This document shows, one piece after another, positions 8,948 to 17,442 of a stretch of DNA of 64,000 nucleotides. The translations under genes and the position numbers were made by a program. This DNA comes from Geobacillus vulcani PSS1. Its GTDB lineage: Bacteria > Bacillota > Bacilli > Bacillales > Anoxybacillaceae. The notes beneath the pieces are model-generated. The model was not told where the DNA came from and did not search any database. It saw only the letters and a list, made by a program, of their open reading frames with translations. How positions within the stretch are numbered: position 1 is the first letter of the stretch; each line of letters begins with the position of its first letter. The stretch lies in NCBI RefSeq assembly GCF_000733845.1, contig NZ_JPOI01000001.1, positions 1,031,501 to 1,095,500 on the forward strand, written 5' to 3'.

Positions 8948-8986
8948 AAAAACGAACAATTATAATAATATTCGTTTTTACTTCAA
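8948..8986 (-). promoter_or_regulatory. Permease promoter with paired PurR-box-like sites
   Basis: On the minus strand TTGAAG (8981-8986) and TATAAT (8959-8964) are separated by 16 bp. Two inverted boxes, AAAAACGAACAAT (8948-8960) and AAAAACGAATATT (minus strand, about 8967-8979), overlap them. Bacillus PurR boxes follow AWWWCCGAACWWT. The second box is identical to a 13-mer upstream of glyA. Confidence 0.6.
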
Positions 8987-8992
8987 AATGCA

Positions 8993-9017
8993 ACGGGGGC
9001 GCATGAAACGCCCCCGT
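8993..9017 (-). terminator. Terminator of ywhB
   Basis: The 9-bp stem ACGGGGGCG / CGCCCCCGT with a 7-base loop follows ywhB. The T-run is weak. Confidence 0.6.
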
Positions 9018-9024
9018 CCGTATG

Positions 9025-9213
9025 TCACTCTGTGTCGCTCAGCCGCTTTCCAGCGATCGCATAATGGTCTTTCGTCATTTCCTCGATAAACACGACAACG
9101 CTCTCTTTTTTCGCTCCCGTCGTTTCCACAACGGCGTCCGTCACTTTTTCAACAAGCGCTTTCTTTTGCTCGTCCGTGCGGCCGGCAAGCATTTTGATTG
9201 TCACGTACGGCAT
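9025..9213 (-). CDS. ywhB: 4-oxalocrotonate tautomerase family protein YwhB
   Basis: This 62-residue protein starts MPYVTIKMLAGRT. After removal of Met, Pro1 is the general base of the 4-OT family, and Arg12 counts from that Pro. The length equals typical hexameric 4-OT subunits. YwhB has tautomerase activity in vitro but an unclear physiological role. It is monocistronic between a TGGTATAAT promoter element at 9254-9262 (minus strand) and a GC-rich terminator. Confidence 0.9.
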   Translation of the reverse strand: MPYVTIKMLAGRTDEQKKALVEKVTDAVVETTGAKKESVVVFIEEMTKDHYAIAGKRLSDTE

Positions 9214-9253
9214 GATCGTCCCTCCATTTGGATTGTCGAGTGCTGTCGCGCTT

Positions 9254-9262
9254 ATTATACCA
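9254..9262 (-). promoter_or_regulatory. Extended -10 promoter of ywhB
   Basis: The minus strand reads TGGTATAAT, a consensus TGn-extended -10, 41 bp upstream of the ywhB start. Confidence 0.45.
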
Positions 9263-9345
9263 TGTGACGAGGAAGTTCAGTCCACTTTTGCCGGTAAATC
9301 ATGTATACTAAAAATGGTGAATATAGGGGAAAGGGAGTTAATCAA

Positions 9346-10014
9346 GTGGAACATTTTTTGCCATATTCATTAAGTGAAATTCCGTACGTGCTCTTGACGC
9401 TGGCGTTAGCGTTTTCCGTGCACGAATTCGCCCATGCGTACGTCGCCTACAAATTCGGCGACCCGACCGCGAAAAACCAAGGGCGGTTGACGTTGTCCCC
9501 GTTTGCCCATTTAGATTTGCTTGGCACCTTGCTTATTTTTCTCGCGGGGTTTGGCTGGGCGCGCCCGGTGCCGGTCAACCGCTTCCACTTTAAAAATCCG
9601 CGCCTTGCCGGCATTCTCGTCTCGGTTGCCGGGCCGCTCAGCAACCTTGTGCTGGCGGGCCTTGGGTTCATCGCCTGGTATGCGATGGTCGATTTCGGCA
9701 TCATGCGGGCGCTGCCGGATTGGTTTGCTGCGGGGTTTGACCAGTTTTTTCAAATTTTTATCGGCCTGAATGCGGTGCTGTTTTTGTTTAATTTGTTGCC
9801 ATTTCCCCCGCTCGATGGGTATCGGATCATCGAAGATTTGGCTCCCGACGGTCTGCGGGCGAAAATGACGCAATGGGAAAGCTACGGGGCGTTGATTTTT
9901 CTAGTCCTTGTGCTGACGCCGCTTGACCGATATACGATTGAGCCGGTGTTTCAAGTGGCGCTGCCGTTTGTGTTGGAAAATTTGCAGTCATTCGTTGCCA
10001 ACTTGTTTACGTAG
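9346..10014 (+). CDS. ywhC: Site-2 protease family membrane metalloprotease YwhC
   Basis: This 222-residue integral membrane protein is an M50/site-2 protease. The zinc motif HEFAH lies in transmembrane segment 1 and the second metal motif LLPFPPLDGYR lies near residue 150. No PDZ domain is present, as in the minimal YwhC group. The GTG at 9346, eight bases after AAGGGAG, gives the usual length; longer in-frame starts lack a site. Its substrate is unknown. It is followed 18 bp later by ywhD, as in B. subtilis. Confidence 0.88.
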   Translation: MEHFLPYSLSEIPYVLLTLALAFSVHEFAHAYVAYKFGDPTAKNQGRLTLSPFAHLDLLGTLLIFLAGFGWARPVPVNRFHFKNPRLAGILVSVAGPLSNLVLAGLGFIAWYAMVDFGIMRALPDWFAAGFDQFFQIFIGLNAVLFLFNLLPFPPLDGYRIIEDLAPDGLRAKMTQWESYGALIFLVLVLTPLDRYTIEPVFQVALPFVLENLQSFVANLFT

Positions 10015-10032
10015 GAAGGAGGAACAACTGAA

Positions 10033-10548
10033 ATGGAGCAAAAAAAGAAAAAAAATATCGGCTTTAACATCATCAAAGACGATCCCACCGATGGGCACCG
10101 CGGCTTTGGCGCTGGGGCGTTGAGCTTAGAAAACGTGTCGCCGGTCATCATTGACGTCGAAGCGGGCGAAGCGTTCGTCGATATGGGGGCGATGCATGCG
10201 CGCAGCGCCGTCGAGCGCGGCATTAAGTTTTTGCCCGACCGTTCGGCCGTGCCGAACGGCAAGCCGTATTGGATTGTCTGGGTGACGATTGAACGCCGCG
10301 AAGACGGCCCGTATTACGCTGGGGTGACGGCGTGTGAAATGACCGTTGACCGCGAGGCGCGCCGCGGCTATAAGCTATTGCCGGAACATGTGAACCGTCT
10401 CGATAAGTCGCTGAAGCGGCACATTATTGTCGATCATATGGATGCGAAATCCAAACGGGTGCTCGCCGACTTTTTGAAAGGGCACGACATCGACATGTGG
10501 AACCGTTCGAGCGATGAGCTGAAAAAAGGGCTTGAAGGTGAATTGTGA
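10033..10548 (+). CDS. ywhD: YwhD family protein
   Basis: This 171-residue soluble protein matches the YwhD family of Bacillaceae, which has no established function. It has a lysine-rich start (MEQKKKKNIGFNIIKDD) and conserved blocks YWIVWVTIERREDGPYYAG and KRHIIVDHMD. No membrane segment or known catalytic motif is visible. The start follows GGAAGGAGGAAC. It is probably co-transcribed with ywhC; both stop at a strong shared terminator facing pbpG. Confidence 0.8.
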   Translation: MEQKKKKNIGFNIIKDDPTDGHRGFGAGALSLENVSPVIIDVEAGEAFVDMGAMHARSAVERGIKFLPDRSAVPNGKPYWIVWVTIERREDGPYYAGVTACEMTVDREARRGYKLLPEHVNRLDKSLKRHIIVDHMDAKSKRVLADFLKGHDIDMWNRSSDELKKGLEGEL

Positions 10549-10638
10549 CGGTTTTGTGAACATATTTGTGCAAGGGCTTGTTCTTGTCTGGAAAAAGGGA
10601 TAAACTAAATCTACATGTATAACACAGGAAAACTAGGA

Positions 10639-10678
10639 CAAGAAAATCCCCTGCGTGCATGCGCAGGGGATTTTCTTG
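10639..10678. terminator. Bidirectional terminator between ywhD and pbpG
   Basis: A 17-bp stem (about 10639-10655 / 10662-10678) with an A-rich left arm and T-rich right arm serves both convergent transcripts. Its right end abuts the pbpG stop codon. Confidence 0.9.
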
Positions 10679-10679
10679 C

Positions 10680-12725
10680 TTAAAACCACGGGAACCATTT
10701 CTCGAACCAGCTTTTTCCGTCTTCTTTTTTCTTCTTTTTCTTTTCCAGATGGTCGGTGCAATAGTCAGTCGGTTCGGTACCGATGAGATAGTACGTTTTT
10801 CGTTTCACCGGACAAGCGTCGGTGGCCAGCTTGCCGTTTTGCGGGTCGATGTAGACGCCGATGACCCCTTTCGTGGGCTTGAACGGCCGTTTCGGCTCGT
10901 CGGCGAGGCTTTGTTCCATAAAGTGAACCCATATTTGCTTGGCGTATTGCCTTTCGGCAGGACGATCCATCGTTTCCCCACGGTCGTAGCCGGTCCAGAC
11001 GCCGGCGACAAGTTGCGGGGCGAACCCGATCATCCAACTGTCCGTTTTTGTCGTTCCCGACTTGCCGGCGTAGGGTCGTGTGATGTCATCGGCGATCGAC
11101 TGCCCGGTGACGGTGGTATAGCCGTTTAACTTCGGGTCGAACATTCCGGTCATTAAATGAGTCGTGACAAACGCCGCGTCGCGGTCCAGCACTTGCCGGC
11201 TTGCCGGTTGGTGCTCGTAGATCACGTTGCCGGCGCTGTCGACTACTTTTTTAATGAACACCGGGTCGTTTCGTTTGCCATAGTTGGCGATGGTGCTGTA
11301 GGCGGCGACCATGTCGATCACTTTCACCGGCGAGGTGCCGAGCGCCAACGAAGGCACAGCTTTCAATCTGCTTGTGATGCCGAGCGCTTTCGCTGTGTTG
11401 ACGAGTTTGTCGACGCCGATGAACTGGAGCGTTTTCACCGCAAAGACGTTGTCGGATACGGCGAGCGCCTGAGCGAGCGTGATCGGGCCATTGGCATAGT
11501 AGTCATTGTAATTATGGGGGGTGTACGACGATCGGCCGTCATCAAACGTAAACGTCGTCAGCTCGCTGCGCAGTTGGGTCGATGGGGTGAAACCTTGCTC
11601 GATCGCCGCGTAATACAAAAACGGTTTAAATGTCGACCCTGGCTGGCGTTCCGCCTGCACCGCCCGGTTGAACGGGCTCTCTCGGTAGTTGCGTCCACCG
11701 ACGAGCGCCTTTACTTCCCCGGTGCGTGGATCCATGGCGACAAGCGCCGCTTGAATGGCAGAGTGCGGATCAATGATGCGACGGATTTGCTCTTCGGCAA
11801 TCCGTTGCAGACGCGGATCGAGCGTCGTATAGACGCGCAGCCCCCCAAGCTCGATCGTCCGCTCATCAAGGCCGAGTTTTGTGCGCAATTGCTGTTTGAC
11901 GACATCTTGAAAATACGGAGCGATCGGCTGCTCTTGCTCCCGGTGCCGGGCGTAGACGAGTTTGTCGCGGTATGCCTGCTCCGCTTCTTGGCGGCTGATG
12001 TATCCAGCTTCCACCATGGAGGTGAGCACGATTTTTTGCCGCGCTTTTGCCCGCTGTTCATTGACAAACGGTGAGTAGTAATACGGCCCTTTCGGAATGC
12101 CGGCCAGCATCGCTGCCTCGCTGAGCGTCAGCTCGCTCGCGTGCTTGCCGAAATAGTAGCGGGCTGCTGCTTCGATGCCGTAAGCTCCGTGTCCGTAATA
12201 AATCGTATTTAAGTAGCCTTCCAAGATTTTGTCTTTGCTGTAGTTGGCTTCAAGTCGGATTGTGTAAAGCGCTTCTTGGATTTTTCGCGACCACGTTTTT
12301 TCATGCGTCAAAAACAAGTTGCGCGCATACTGCTGGGTGATCGTGCTTGCCCCTTGCACTTTCGCCATCGCTTTAATATCAGCGATGATCGCACCAGCCA
12401 GCCTTTTTAAATCAAATCCATGGTGTTGGTAAAATTTTCGATCTTCGACGGCAATCGTAGCGTTGATGACATGAGACGAAATATCCTGAAGACGAACCCA
12501 ATACCGTTTCTGTCCATAATGGCTTTCCCCAATTTTGCTGCCGTCATCGGCATAAAACATCGTCGTCTGCGGCACGGCAACCGGCGGGGCGCCTTCGATT
12601 TTTGCGAATAACACAACGCTCCCGAGGCCGGCGAAGGCAAAGATGACGAGAAAAAAGCCGATAAAGACGGCGGCGCGCACATATTTCCACGTGCCGCGAA
12701 AACGGCTGCCCGGGATCGGTTCCAT
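10680..12725 (-). CDS. pbpG: Bifunctional class A penicillin-binding protein (PBP2d/PbpG type)
   Basis: This 681-residue glycosyltransferase-transpeptidase has a single N-terminal membrane anchor (about residues 17-40). The GT51 motifs are EDRKFYQHHGFD (E94) and GASTITQQYARNL. The penicillin-binding motifs are S364-TFK, S424-DN and K555-SGT. Length and position match B. subtilis PbpG (YwhE), a sigma-F-dependent enzyme that works with PbpF in germ-cell-wall primordium synthesis. The C-terminus is very basic (EKKKKKKEDGKSWFEKW). The ATG is preceded by GAGGTGA. Assignment to PbpG rather than another 1A-type PBP rests on gene order. Confidence 0.88.
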   Translation of the reverse strand: MEPIPGSRFRGTWKYVRAAVFIGFFLVIFAFAGLGSVVLFAKIEGAPPVAVPQTTMFYADDGSKIGESHYGQKRYWVRLQDISSHVINATIAVEDRKFYQHHGFDLKRLAGAIIADIKAMAKVQGASTITQQYARNLFLTHEKTWSRKIQEALYTIRLEANYSKDKILEGYLNTIYYGHGAYGIEAAARYYFGKHASELTLSEAAMLAGIPKGPYYYSPFVNEQRAKARQKIVLTSMVEAGYISRQEAEQAYRDKLVYARHREQEQPIAPYFQDVVKQQLRTKLGLDERTIELGGLRVYTTLDPRLQRIAEEQIRRIIDPHSAIQAALVAMDPRTGEVKALVGGRNYRESPFNRAVQAERQPGSTFKPFLYYAAIEQGFTPSTQLRSELTTFTFDDGRSSYTPHNYNDYYANGPITLAQALAVSDNVFAVKTLQFIGVDKLVNTAKALGITSRLKAVPSLALGTSPVKVIDMVAAYSTIANYGKRNDPVFIKKVVDSAGNVIYEHQPASRQVLDRDAAFVTTHLMTGMFDPKLNGYTTVTGQSIADDITRPYAGKSGTTKTDSWMIGFAPQLVAGVWTGYDRGETMDRPAERQYAKQIWVHFMEQSLADEPKRPFKPTKGVIGVYIDPQNGKLATDACPVKRKTYYLIGTEPTDYCTDHLEKKKKKKEDGKSWFEKWFPWF

Positions 12726-12922
12726 TGCGCATCACCTCGACGGTTTTGACTTTCTGTCAAATATGGACATCGCCGCAATGGCGGCTTACCCAGTTCCATT
12801 TGGCACGGTTTGCGGCCGGCGTGCGGGAATGCGCCGACCTGTTTCCACCCCTTTGGTCAGGAAAGGTTTTCCTCTTTTCTTACCAGTATGAAAAAATTTT
12901 TTTTATTTTAAACTTGTTCCTC

Positions 12923-12950
12923 TTGCATTTTTGCTAGATTGCTCTATACT
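12923..12950 (+). promoter_or_regulatory. Sigma-A promoter of speE
   Basis: TTGCAT (12923-12928), a 16-bp spacer and TATACT (12945-12950) lie 75 bp before the speE start in an AT-rich stretch. Confidence 0.7.
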
Positions 12951-13024
12951 TTTTCATGTTTAGTTTTTCGTTGGCAAGGAAAACTTGTTTATAGTAAGCA
13001 ACGTTCGGAGAAAGGATGTTATCG

Positions 13025-13852
13025 ATGGAACTTTGGTTTACCGAAAAGCAGACGGAACATTTCGGCATCACGGCACGCATCATCCGCACTTTACATACAG
13101 AACAAACGCCGTTTCAAAAGCTCGATATGGTCGAAACCGCGGAGTTCGGCAACATGCTCATTCTAGACGGCATGGTCATGACGACGCAAAAAGACGAGTT
13201 CGTCTATCATGAAATGGTTGCCCATGTGCCGTTGTTTACCCACCCGCATCCGGAAAACGTACTGGTCGTCGGCGGCGGCGACGGCGGCGTCATTCGTGAA
13301 GTGCTGAAGCATCCAAGCGTCAAAAAGGCGACGCTTGTTGAAATCGACGGCAAGGTGATCGAATGCTCGAAAAAATATTTGCCAGAAATCGCCGGAAAAC
13401 TCGATGATCCACGCGTGGAAGTAAAAGTCGATGACGGGTTTATGCATATTGCGAAAAGCGAAAATGAGTATGACGTCATCATGGTTGACTCGACTGAACC
13501 GGTCGGTCCGGCGGTCAACTTGTTCACAAAAGGGTTTTATGCCGGCATCGCCAACGCGTTGAAGGAAGACGGCATTTTCGTCGCCCAAACGGACAATCCG
13601 TGGTTTAAAGCCGATTTGATCCGCAAGGTTTATCGCGACGTGAAGGAAATTTTCCCGATCACTCGTTTGTATACAGCAAACATTCCGACGTATCCGAGCG
13701 GGCTCTGGACGTTTACGCTCGGCTCGAAAAAATACGACCCGCTTGCGGTGAGCGGCGACCGTTTCCATGACATTGAGACGAAATATTACACGAAAGAGCT
13801 GCACAAAGCGTGTTTTGTCTTGCCGAAATTTGTCGCGGATTTAACGAAGTAA
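13025..13852 (+). CDS. speE: Spermidine synthase
   Basis: SpeE transfers the aminopropyl group from decarboxylated S-adenosylmethionine to putrescine. The 275-residue protein has the spermidine-synthase signatures [18 protein letters not shown] and [14 protein letters not shown], the second containing the substrate-binding Asp residues. It starts [14 protein letters not shown], like the Bacillus enzyme. The ATG at 13025 is preferred because AAAGGA lies eight bases upstream; the in-frame ATG at 13016 overlaps that site. It forms an operon with speB (13-bp gap). Confidence 0.95.
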   Translation: MELWFTEKQTEHFGITARIIRTLHTEQTPFQKLDMVETAEFGNMLILDGMVMTTQKDEFVYHEMVAHVPLFTHPHPENVLVVGGGDGGVIREVLKHPSVKKATLVEIDGKVIECSKKYLPEIAGKLDDPRVEVKVDDGFMHIAKSENEYDVIMVDSTEPVGPAVNLFTKGFYAGIANALKEDGIFVAQTDNPWFKADLIRKVYRDVKEIFPITRLYTANIPTYPSGLWTFTLGSKKYDPLAVSGDRFHDIETKYYTKELHKACFVLPKFVADLTK

Positions 13853-13865
13853 GGGGGCGCAGGCG

Positions 13866-14741
13866 ATGCGATTTGATGAAGCCTATTCGGGCAACGTGTT
13901 TATCGGCAGTCATCCGAATTTTGAAGAAAGCGAAGCCGTCATTTACGGAATGCCGATGGACTGGACGGTCAGCTACCGGCCCGGCTCGCGGTTCGGTCCG
14001 GCTCGCATCCGCGAAGTGTCGATCGGCCTTGAGGAATACAGCCCGTATTTGGACCGCGAACTCAAGGACGTTCGCTACTTTGACGCCGGTGATATCCCGC
14101 TGCCGTTTGGCAATGCGGCGCGCAGCTTGGAGCTGATTGAACAGTTTGTTAGAAGAGTGCTGGATGCTGGAAAATTTCCGCTCGGCCTTGGCGGTGAACA
14201 CCTTGTCTCTTGGCCGGTGATCAAAGCGGTGTACGACTATTATCCGGATGTGGCCGTCATTCATATGGACGCGCATACCGACCTGCGCGAACATTACGAA
14301 GGCGAGCCGTTGTCGCACGCGACGCCGATCCGCAAGGTCGCTGACCTGATCGGCCCGACGAATGTCTTTTCGTTCGGCATCCGTTCCGGCATGAAAGAAG
14401 AGTTCGAATGGGCGAAAGAAAACGGCATGTACATCGCTAAGTTTGAGGTGCTTGAACCGCTCCGTTCCGTGTTGCCGAAGCTCGCCGGCCGCCCGGTGTA
14501 TGTGACGATTGACATCGATGTGCTTGATCCCGCTCATGCCCCAGGTACTGGGACGGTCGATGCCGGTGGCATTACGTCAAAAGAGCTGTTGGCGGCCATT
14601 CACGAGATCGCCCGCTCCGACGTGCGAGTCGTCGGCGCCGATTTGGTGGAAGTCGCACCCATTTATGACCATTCGGAACAAACCGCCAATACAGCGAGCA
14701 AGCTTGTTCGGGAAATGCTGCTGGGCTGGGTGGCCAAGTGA
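13866..14741 (+). CDS. speB: Agmatinase
   Basis: SpeB hydrolyses agmatine to putrescine and urea, supplying the substrate of SpeE. The 291-residue protein has the ureohydrolase metal motifs GGEH (about residue 108), DAHTD (about 133) and DIDVLDPAHAPGTGT (about 216). The length equals B. subtilis SpeB. AGGGGGCGCAGGCG precedes the ATG. Gene order speE-speB is conserved in Bacillaceae, and the operon ends at a strong terminator. Confidence 0.95.
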   Translation: MRFDEAYSGNVFIGSHPNFEESEAVIYGMPMDWTVSYRPGSRFGPARIREVSIGLEEYSPYLDRELKDVRYFDAGDIPLPFGNAARSLELIEQFVRRVLDAGKFPLGLGGEHLVSWPVIKAVYDYYPDVAVIHMDAHTDLREHYEGEPLSHATPIRKVADLIGPTNVFSFGIRSGMKEEFEWAKENGMYIAKFEVLEPLRSVLPKLAGRPVYVTIDIDVLDPAHAPGTGTVDAGGITSKELLAAIHEIARSDVRVVGADLVEVAPIYDHSEQTANTASKLVREMLLGWVAK

Positions 14742-14747
14742 ATATCG

Positions 14748-14790
14748 AAAAAAGCGCCTAAATCGCCAGCGGGCGAGGGCGCTTTTTTCT
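14748..14790 (+). terminator. Terminator of speEB
   Basis: AAAAAAGCGCC (14748-14758) pairs with GGCGCTTTTTT (14778-14788), with an inner TCGCC/GGGCGA helix, followed by T-rich sequence. Confidence 0.88.
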
Positions 14791-14889
14791 TTAGCGGGAC
14801 AAAAGATGCAGGAATATGAGCATACAGAGTGTAATAACAGCCTTTTTATGCCAACTGGAGCGGAAATCTGCCATCGGGTTTGTCCCCTC

Positions 14890-14918
14890 TTGAATGGAGT
14901 GGAACAGTTCTTTATACT
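14890..14918 (+). promoter_or_regulatory. Sigma-A promoter of ywiB-argS
   Basis: TTGAAT (14890-14895), a 17-bp spacer and TATACT (14913-14918) lie 42 bp before the ywiB start. No T-box leader is visible between promoter and gene. Confidence 0.6.
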
Positions 14919-14959
14919 ATAAATTATGACTGTTTGTTCGCAAAGGTGTGTTTATCGAT

Positions 14960-15391
14960 ATGAAGGAAACAAACGGCATCCCGGTGCGCCTCCGCCAAGT
15001 GGCTGTCATTCGCGATGGTCCGCGCCAAGAGACGGTTGTGCTTGAGGCGGATGGGATGTATTACATAAAAGGGGAAACCGTTTATTTGCAGTTTGCCGAA
15101 GAAAACGAACTCGGGCGGGTGAACAACATTGTGAAAATCGCGCCTGACGAGGTGACCGTTCTTCGTTCCGGAGCGGTCGAGATGCGGCAAACGTTCCGCC
15201 ATCGCGAAGAGCGGTCGGGCCATTATCAAACGGTGTTCGGGCGGTGGGCGCTGGTGACAAAAACGGATGCGATCGAGTTCCGATATGACGAAAGACGGAA
15301 ACAGGGGCAGCTCTTTCTCTCGTATGAACTGATGCTGGAGCATGAGCGGAGCGGGCGCCATACGTTGACGTTGACATTTAAGGGGGTATAA
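14960..15391 (+). CDS. ywiB: YwiB-like DUF1934 protein
   Basis: This 143-residue protein belongs to DUF1934, a calycin-like beta-barrel family present upstream of argS in Bacillaceae. Its function is unknown. The sequence is beta-rich with GMYYIKGETVYLQF and LRSGAVEMRQTF as conserved blocks. The ATG at 14960 matches the B. subtilis N-terminus (MKxET), but its ribosome-binding site (AAAGGTG) is 13 bases away; a GTG at 14948 is the alternative. It ends 3 bp before argS, indicating translational coupling. Confidence 0.82.
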   Translation: MKETNGIPVRLRQVAVIRDGPRQETVVLEADGMYYIKGETVYLQFAEENELGRVNNIVKIAPDEVTVLRSGAVEMRQTFRHREERSGHYQTVFGRWALVTKTDAIEFRYDERRKQGQLFLSYELMLEHERSGRHTLTLTFKGV

Positions 15392-15394
15392 GCG

Positions 15395-17068
15395 GTGAAC
15401 ATTGTCGGACAACTCAAGGAAAAGATGAAAGAAGAAATCCGCCAGGCGGCGGTGAGAGCAGGACTGGCTTCGGCCGATGAGTTGCCGGAAGTGCTGCTTG
15501 AGGTGCCGCGCGACAAGGCGCATGGCGACTACTCAACGAACATCGCCATGCAGCTCGCCCGCATCGCGAAAAAACCGCCGCGGGCGATCGCCGAAGCCAT
15601 TGTCGGGCAGCTTGACCGCGAGCGCATATCGGTCGGGCGCGTCGAGATTGCCGGGCCGGGCTTTATCAACTTTTATATGGACAACCGCTATTTGACGGCG
15701 GTCGTGCCGGCGATTTTGCAGGCGGGGCAAGCGTATGGCGAGTCGAATGTCGGCAACGGAGAAAAAGTGCAAGTCGAGTTCGTCTCCGCCAATCCGACTG
15801 GCGATTTGCATTTAGGCCATGCCCGCGGCGCGGCGGTTGGCGATTCGCTTTGCAACATTTTAGCGAAAGCCGGGTTCGACGTGACGCGCGAATATTACAT
15901 CAATGACGCCGGCAAGCAAATTTACAACTTGGCGAAATCGGTCGAAGCCCGTTATTTTCAGGCTCTCGGTGTCGATATGCCGTTGCCGGAGGACGGCTAT
16001 TACGGCGACGATATCGTCGAAATCGGCAAAAAGCTTGCCGAAGAGTACGGCGACCGGTTTGTCGAAATGGAGGAAGACGAGCGGCTTGCCTTTTTCCGCG
16101 ACTATGGGCTCCGCTATGAGCTTGAGAAAATCAAGAAAGACTTGGCCGACTTCCGCGTGCCGTTTGACGTCTGGTATTCGGAAACGTCGCTCTATGAAAG
16201 CGGCAAAATCGACGAAGCGCTTTCTACTTTGCGCGAGCGCGGCTATATTTACGAGCAGGACGGGGCGACATGGTTCCGTTCGACGGCGTTTGGGGACGAC
16301 AAAGACCGCGTGTTGATTAAACAGGACGGTACGTATACGTACTTGCTCCCGGACATCGCCTACCATCAAGACAAGCTGCGGCGCGGGTTCAAAAAGCTCA
16401 TCAACATTTGGGGAGCGGACCACCACGGCTACATTCCCCGCATGAAGGCGGCGATCGCTGCGCTCGGCTACGATCCGGAGGCGCTCGAAGTGGAGATCAT
16501 TCAAATGGTGAACCTATACCAAAACGGCGAGCGCGTCAAAATGAGCAAGCGCACCGGCAAGGCGGTGACGATGCGCGAGCTCATGGAAGAAGTCGGCGTC
16601 GATGCCGTCCGTTATTTCTTTGCGATGCGCTCGGGCGATACGCATTTGGATTTTGACATGGACTTGGCCGTGTCGCAGTCGAATGAAAACCCGGTTTACT
16701 ACGTCCAATATGCGCACGCCCGCGTTTCCAGCATTCTTCGCCAAGCGGAGGAACAACACATTTCCTATGACGGCGATTTAGCCCTTCACCATCTTGTCGG
16801 GACGGAAAAAGAGGTCGAACTGTTGAAAGTGCTCGGAGATTTCCCCGATGTCGTCGCCGAGGCGGCGCTCAAGCGGATGCCGCATCGCGTCACCGCCTAT
16901 GCATTCGATTTGGCTTCCGCGCTCCATAGTTTTTACAACGCGGAAAAAGTGCTTGATCTTGACAACCTCGAAAAAACAAAGGCCCGCCTCGCGCTTGTCA
17001 AGGCGGTGCAAATTACACTGAAAAACGCATTGACGTTGATCGGCGTCTCAGCGCCGGAACAAATGTAA
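15395..17068 (+). CDS. argS: Arginyl-tRNA synthetase
   Basis: ArgS charges tRNA-Arg. The 557-residue class I synthetase has an N-terminal Add1 domain (about 1-90), the HIGH-type motif HLGHARGA at about 132, the KMSKRTG loop and the C-terminal anticodon-binding DALR domain. It starts with GTG at 15395 following the GGGGG run at the end of ywiB. No T-box leader is present, so charging-dependent control is not indicated. An intrinsic terminator follows at once. Confidence 0.97.
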   Translation: MNIVGQLKEKMKEEIRQAAVRAGLASADELPEVLLEVPRDKAHGDYSTNIAMQLARIAKKPPRAIAEAIVGQLDRERISVGRVEIAGPGFINFYMDNRYLTAVVPAILQAGQAYGESNVGNGEKVQVEFVSANPTGDLHLGHARGAAVGDSLCNILAKAGFDVTREYYINDAGKQIYNLAKSVEARYFQALGVDMPLPEDGYYGDDIVEIGKKLAEEYGDRFVEMEEDERLAFFRDYGLRYELEKIKKDLADFRVPFDVWYSETSLYESGKIDEALSTLRERGYIYEQDGATWFRSTAFGDDKDRVLIKQDGTYTYLLPDIAYHQDKLRRGFKKLINIWGADHHGYIPRMKAAIAALGYDPEALEVEIIQMVNLYQNGERVKMSKRTGKAVTMRELMEEVGVDAVRYFFAMRSGDTHLDFDMDLAVSQSNENPVYYVQYAHARVSSILRQAEEQHISYDGDLALHHLVGTEKEVELLKVLGDFPDVVAEAALKRMPHRVTAYAFDLASALHSFYNAEKVLDLDNLEKTKARLALVKAVQITLKNALTLIGVSAPEQM

Positions 17069-17074
17069 ACGAAC

Positions 17075-17107
17075 GAGGGGGAGAGCGGAGAGCGCCCCCT
17101 CTTTTTT
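17075..17107 (+). terminator. Terminator of ywiB-argS
   Basis: GAGGGGG (17075-17081) pairs with CCCCCTC (17095-17101), followed by TTTTTT. Confidence 0.88.
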
Positions 17108-17146
17108 GGGCATTCTAAAGAAAAACAACAGTGGAGGACGAATCTC

Positions 17147-17314
17147 ATGAAAGAAATCGTGCTGTCGCTTCTGACAGGCATGATCGTAGGCTTTTTGTTT
17201 ACGCTGTTTCGCTTGCCGATTCCGGCTCCCCCAGCGTTGGCCGGCATCGCCGGCATCGTCGGGGTGTATCTGGGCATGCGGCTGTTTCAATGGTTCATGG
17301 TGCTTTGGAAGTAG
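17147..17314 (+). CDS. Small XapX-domain membrane protein
   Basis: This 55-residue protein has two hydrophobic helices (about residues 4-20 and 31-53) joined by FRLPIPAPPALAGI. That PxPAPPxLAGIxGIxGxYxG pattern is typical of the XapX/DUF1427 family. The ATG at 17147 has GTGGAGG nine bases upstream, which supports expression. The function of the family is unknown. It lies between the argS terminator and the convergent cls gene. The family call rests on pattern recognition only. Confidence 0.72.
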   Translation: MKEIVLSLLTGMIVGFLFTLFRLPIPAPPALAGIAGIVGVYLGMRLFQWFMVLWK

Positions 17315-17442
17315 GCACTTGCATGATCAAACAGGGAACAAAACCCGGCTGGCGCAGTTTTGGCAGCATCAAGCCGCCGCAAGCGCTGGCCGGGGTTTTT
17401 GTCTTCTCTGTTGTTTGGGGGGAGAATGGGGCTTCGAATCGG

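Noticed and set aside
8936..8992. Guanine riboswitch upstream of the purine permease
   Set aside because: The leader is too short and lacks the conserved purine-aptamer loops; the PurR-like operator explains the inverted repeat.
11157..12074. A 305-codon plus-strand frame inside pbpG
   Set aside because: It is antisense to a gene with intact catalytic motifs, has atypical composition and no start signal.
14742..14959. T-box leader upstream of ywiB-argS
   Set aside because: No T-box sequence or specifier stem was seen; the region holds the speB terminator and a simple promoter.
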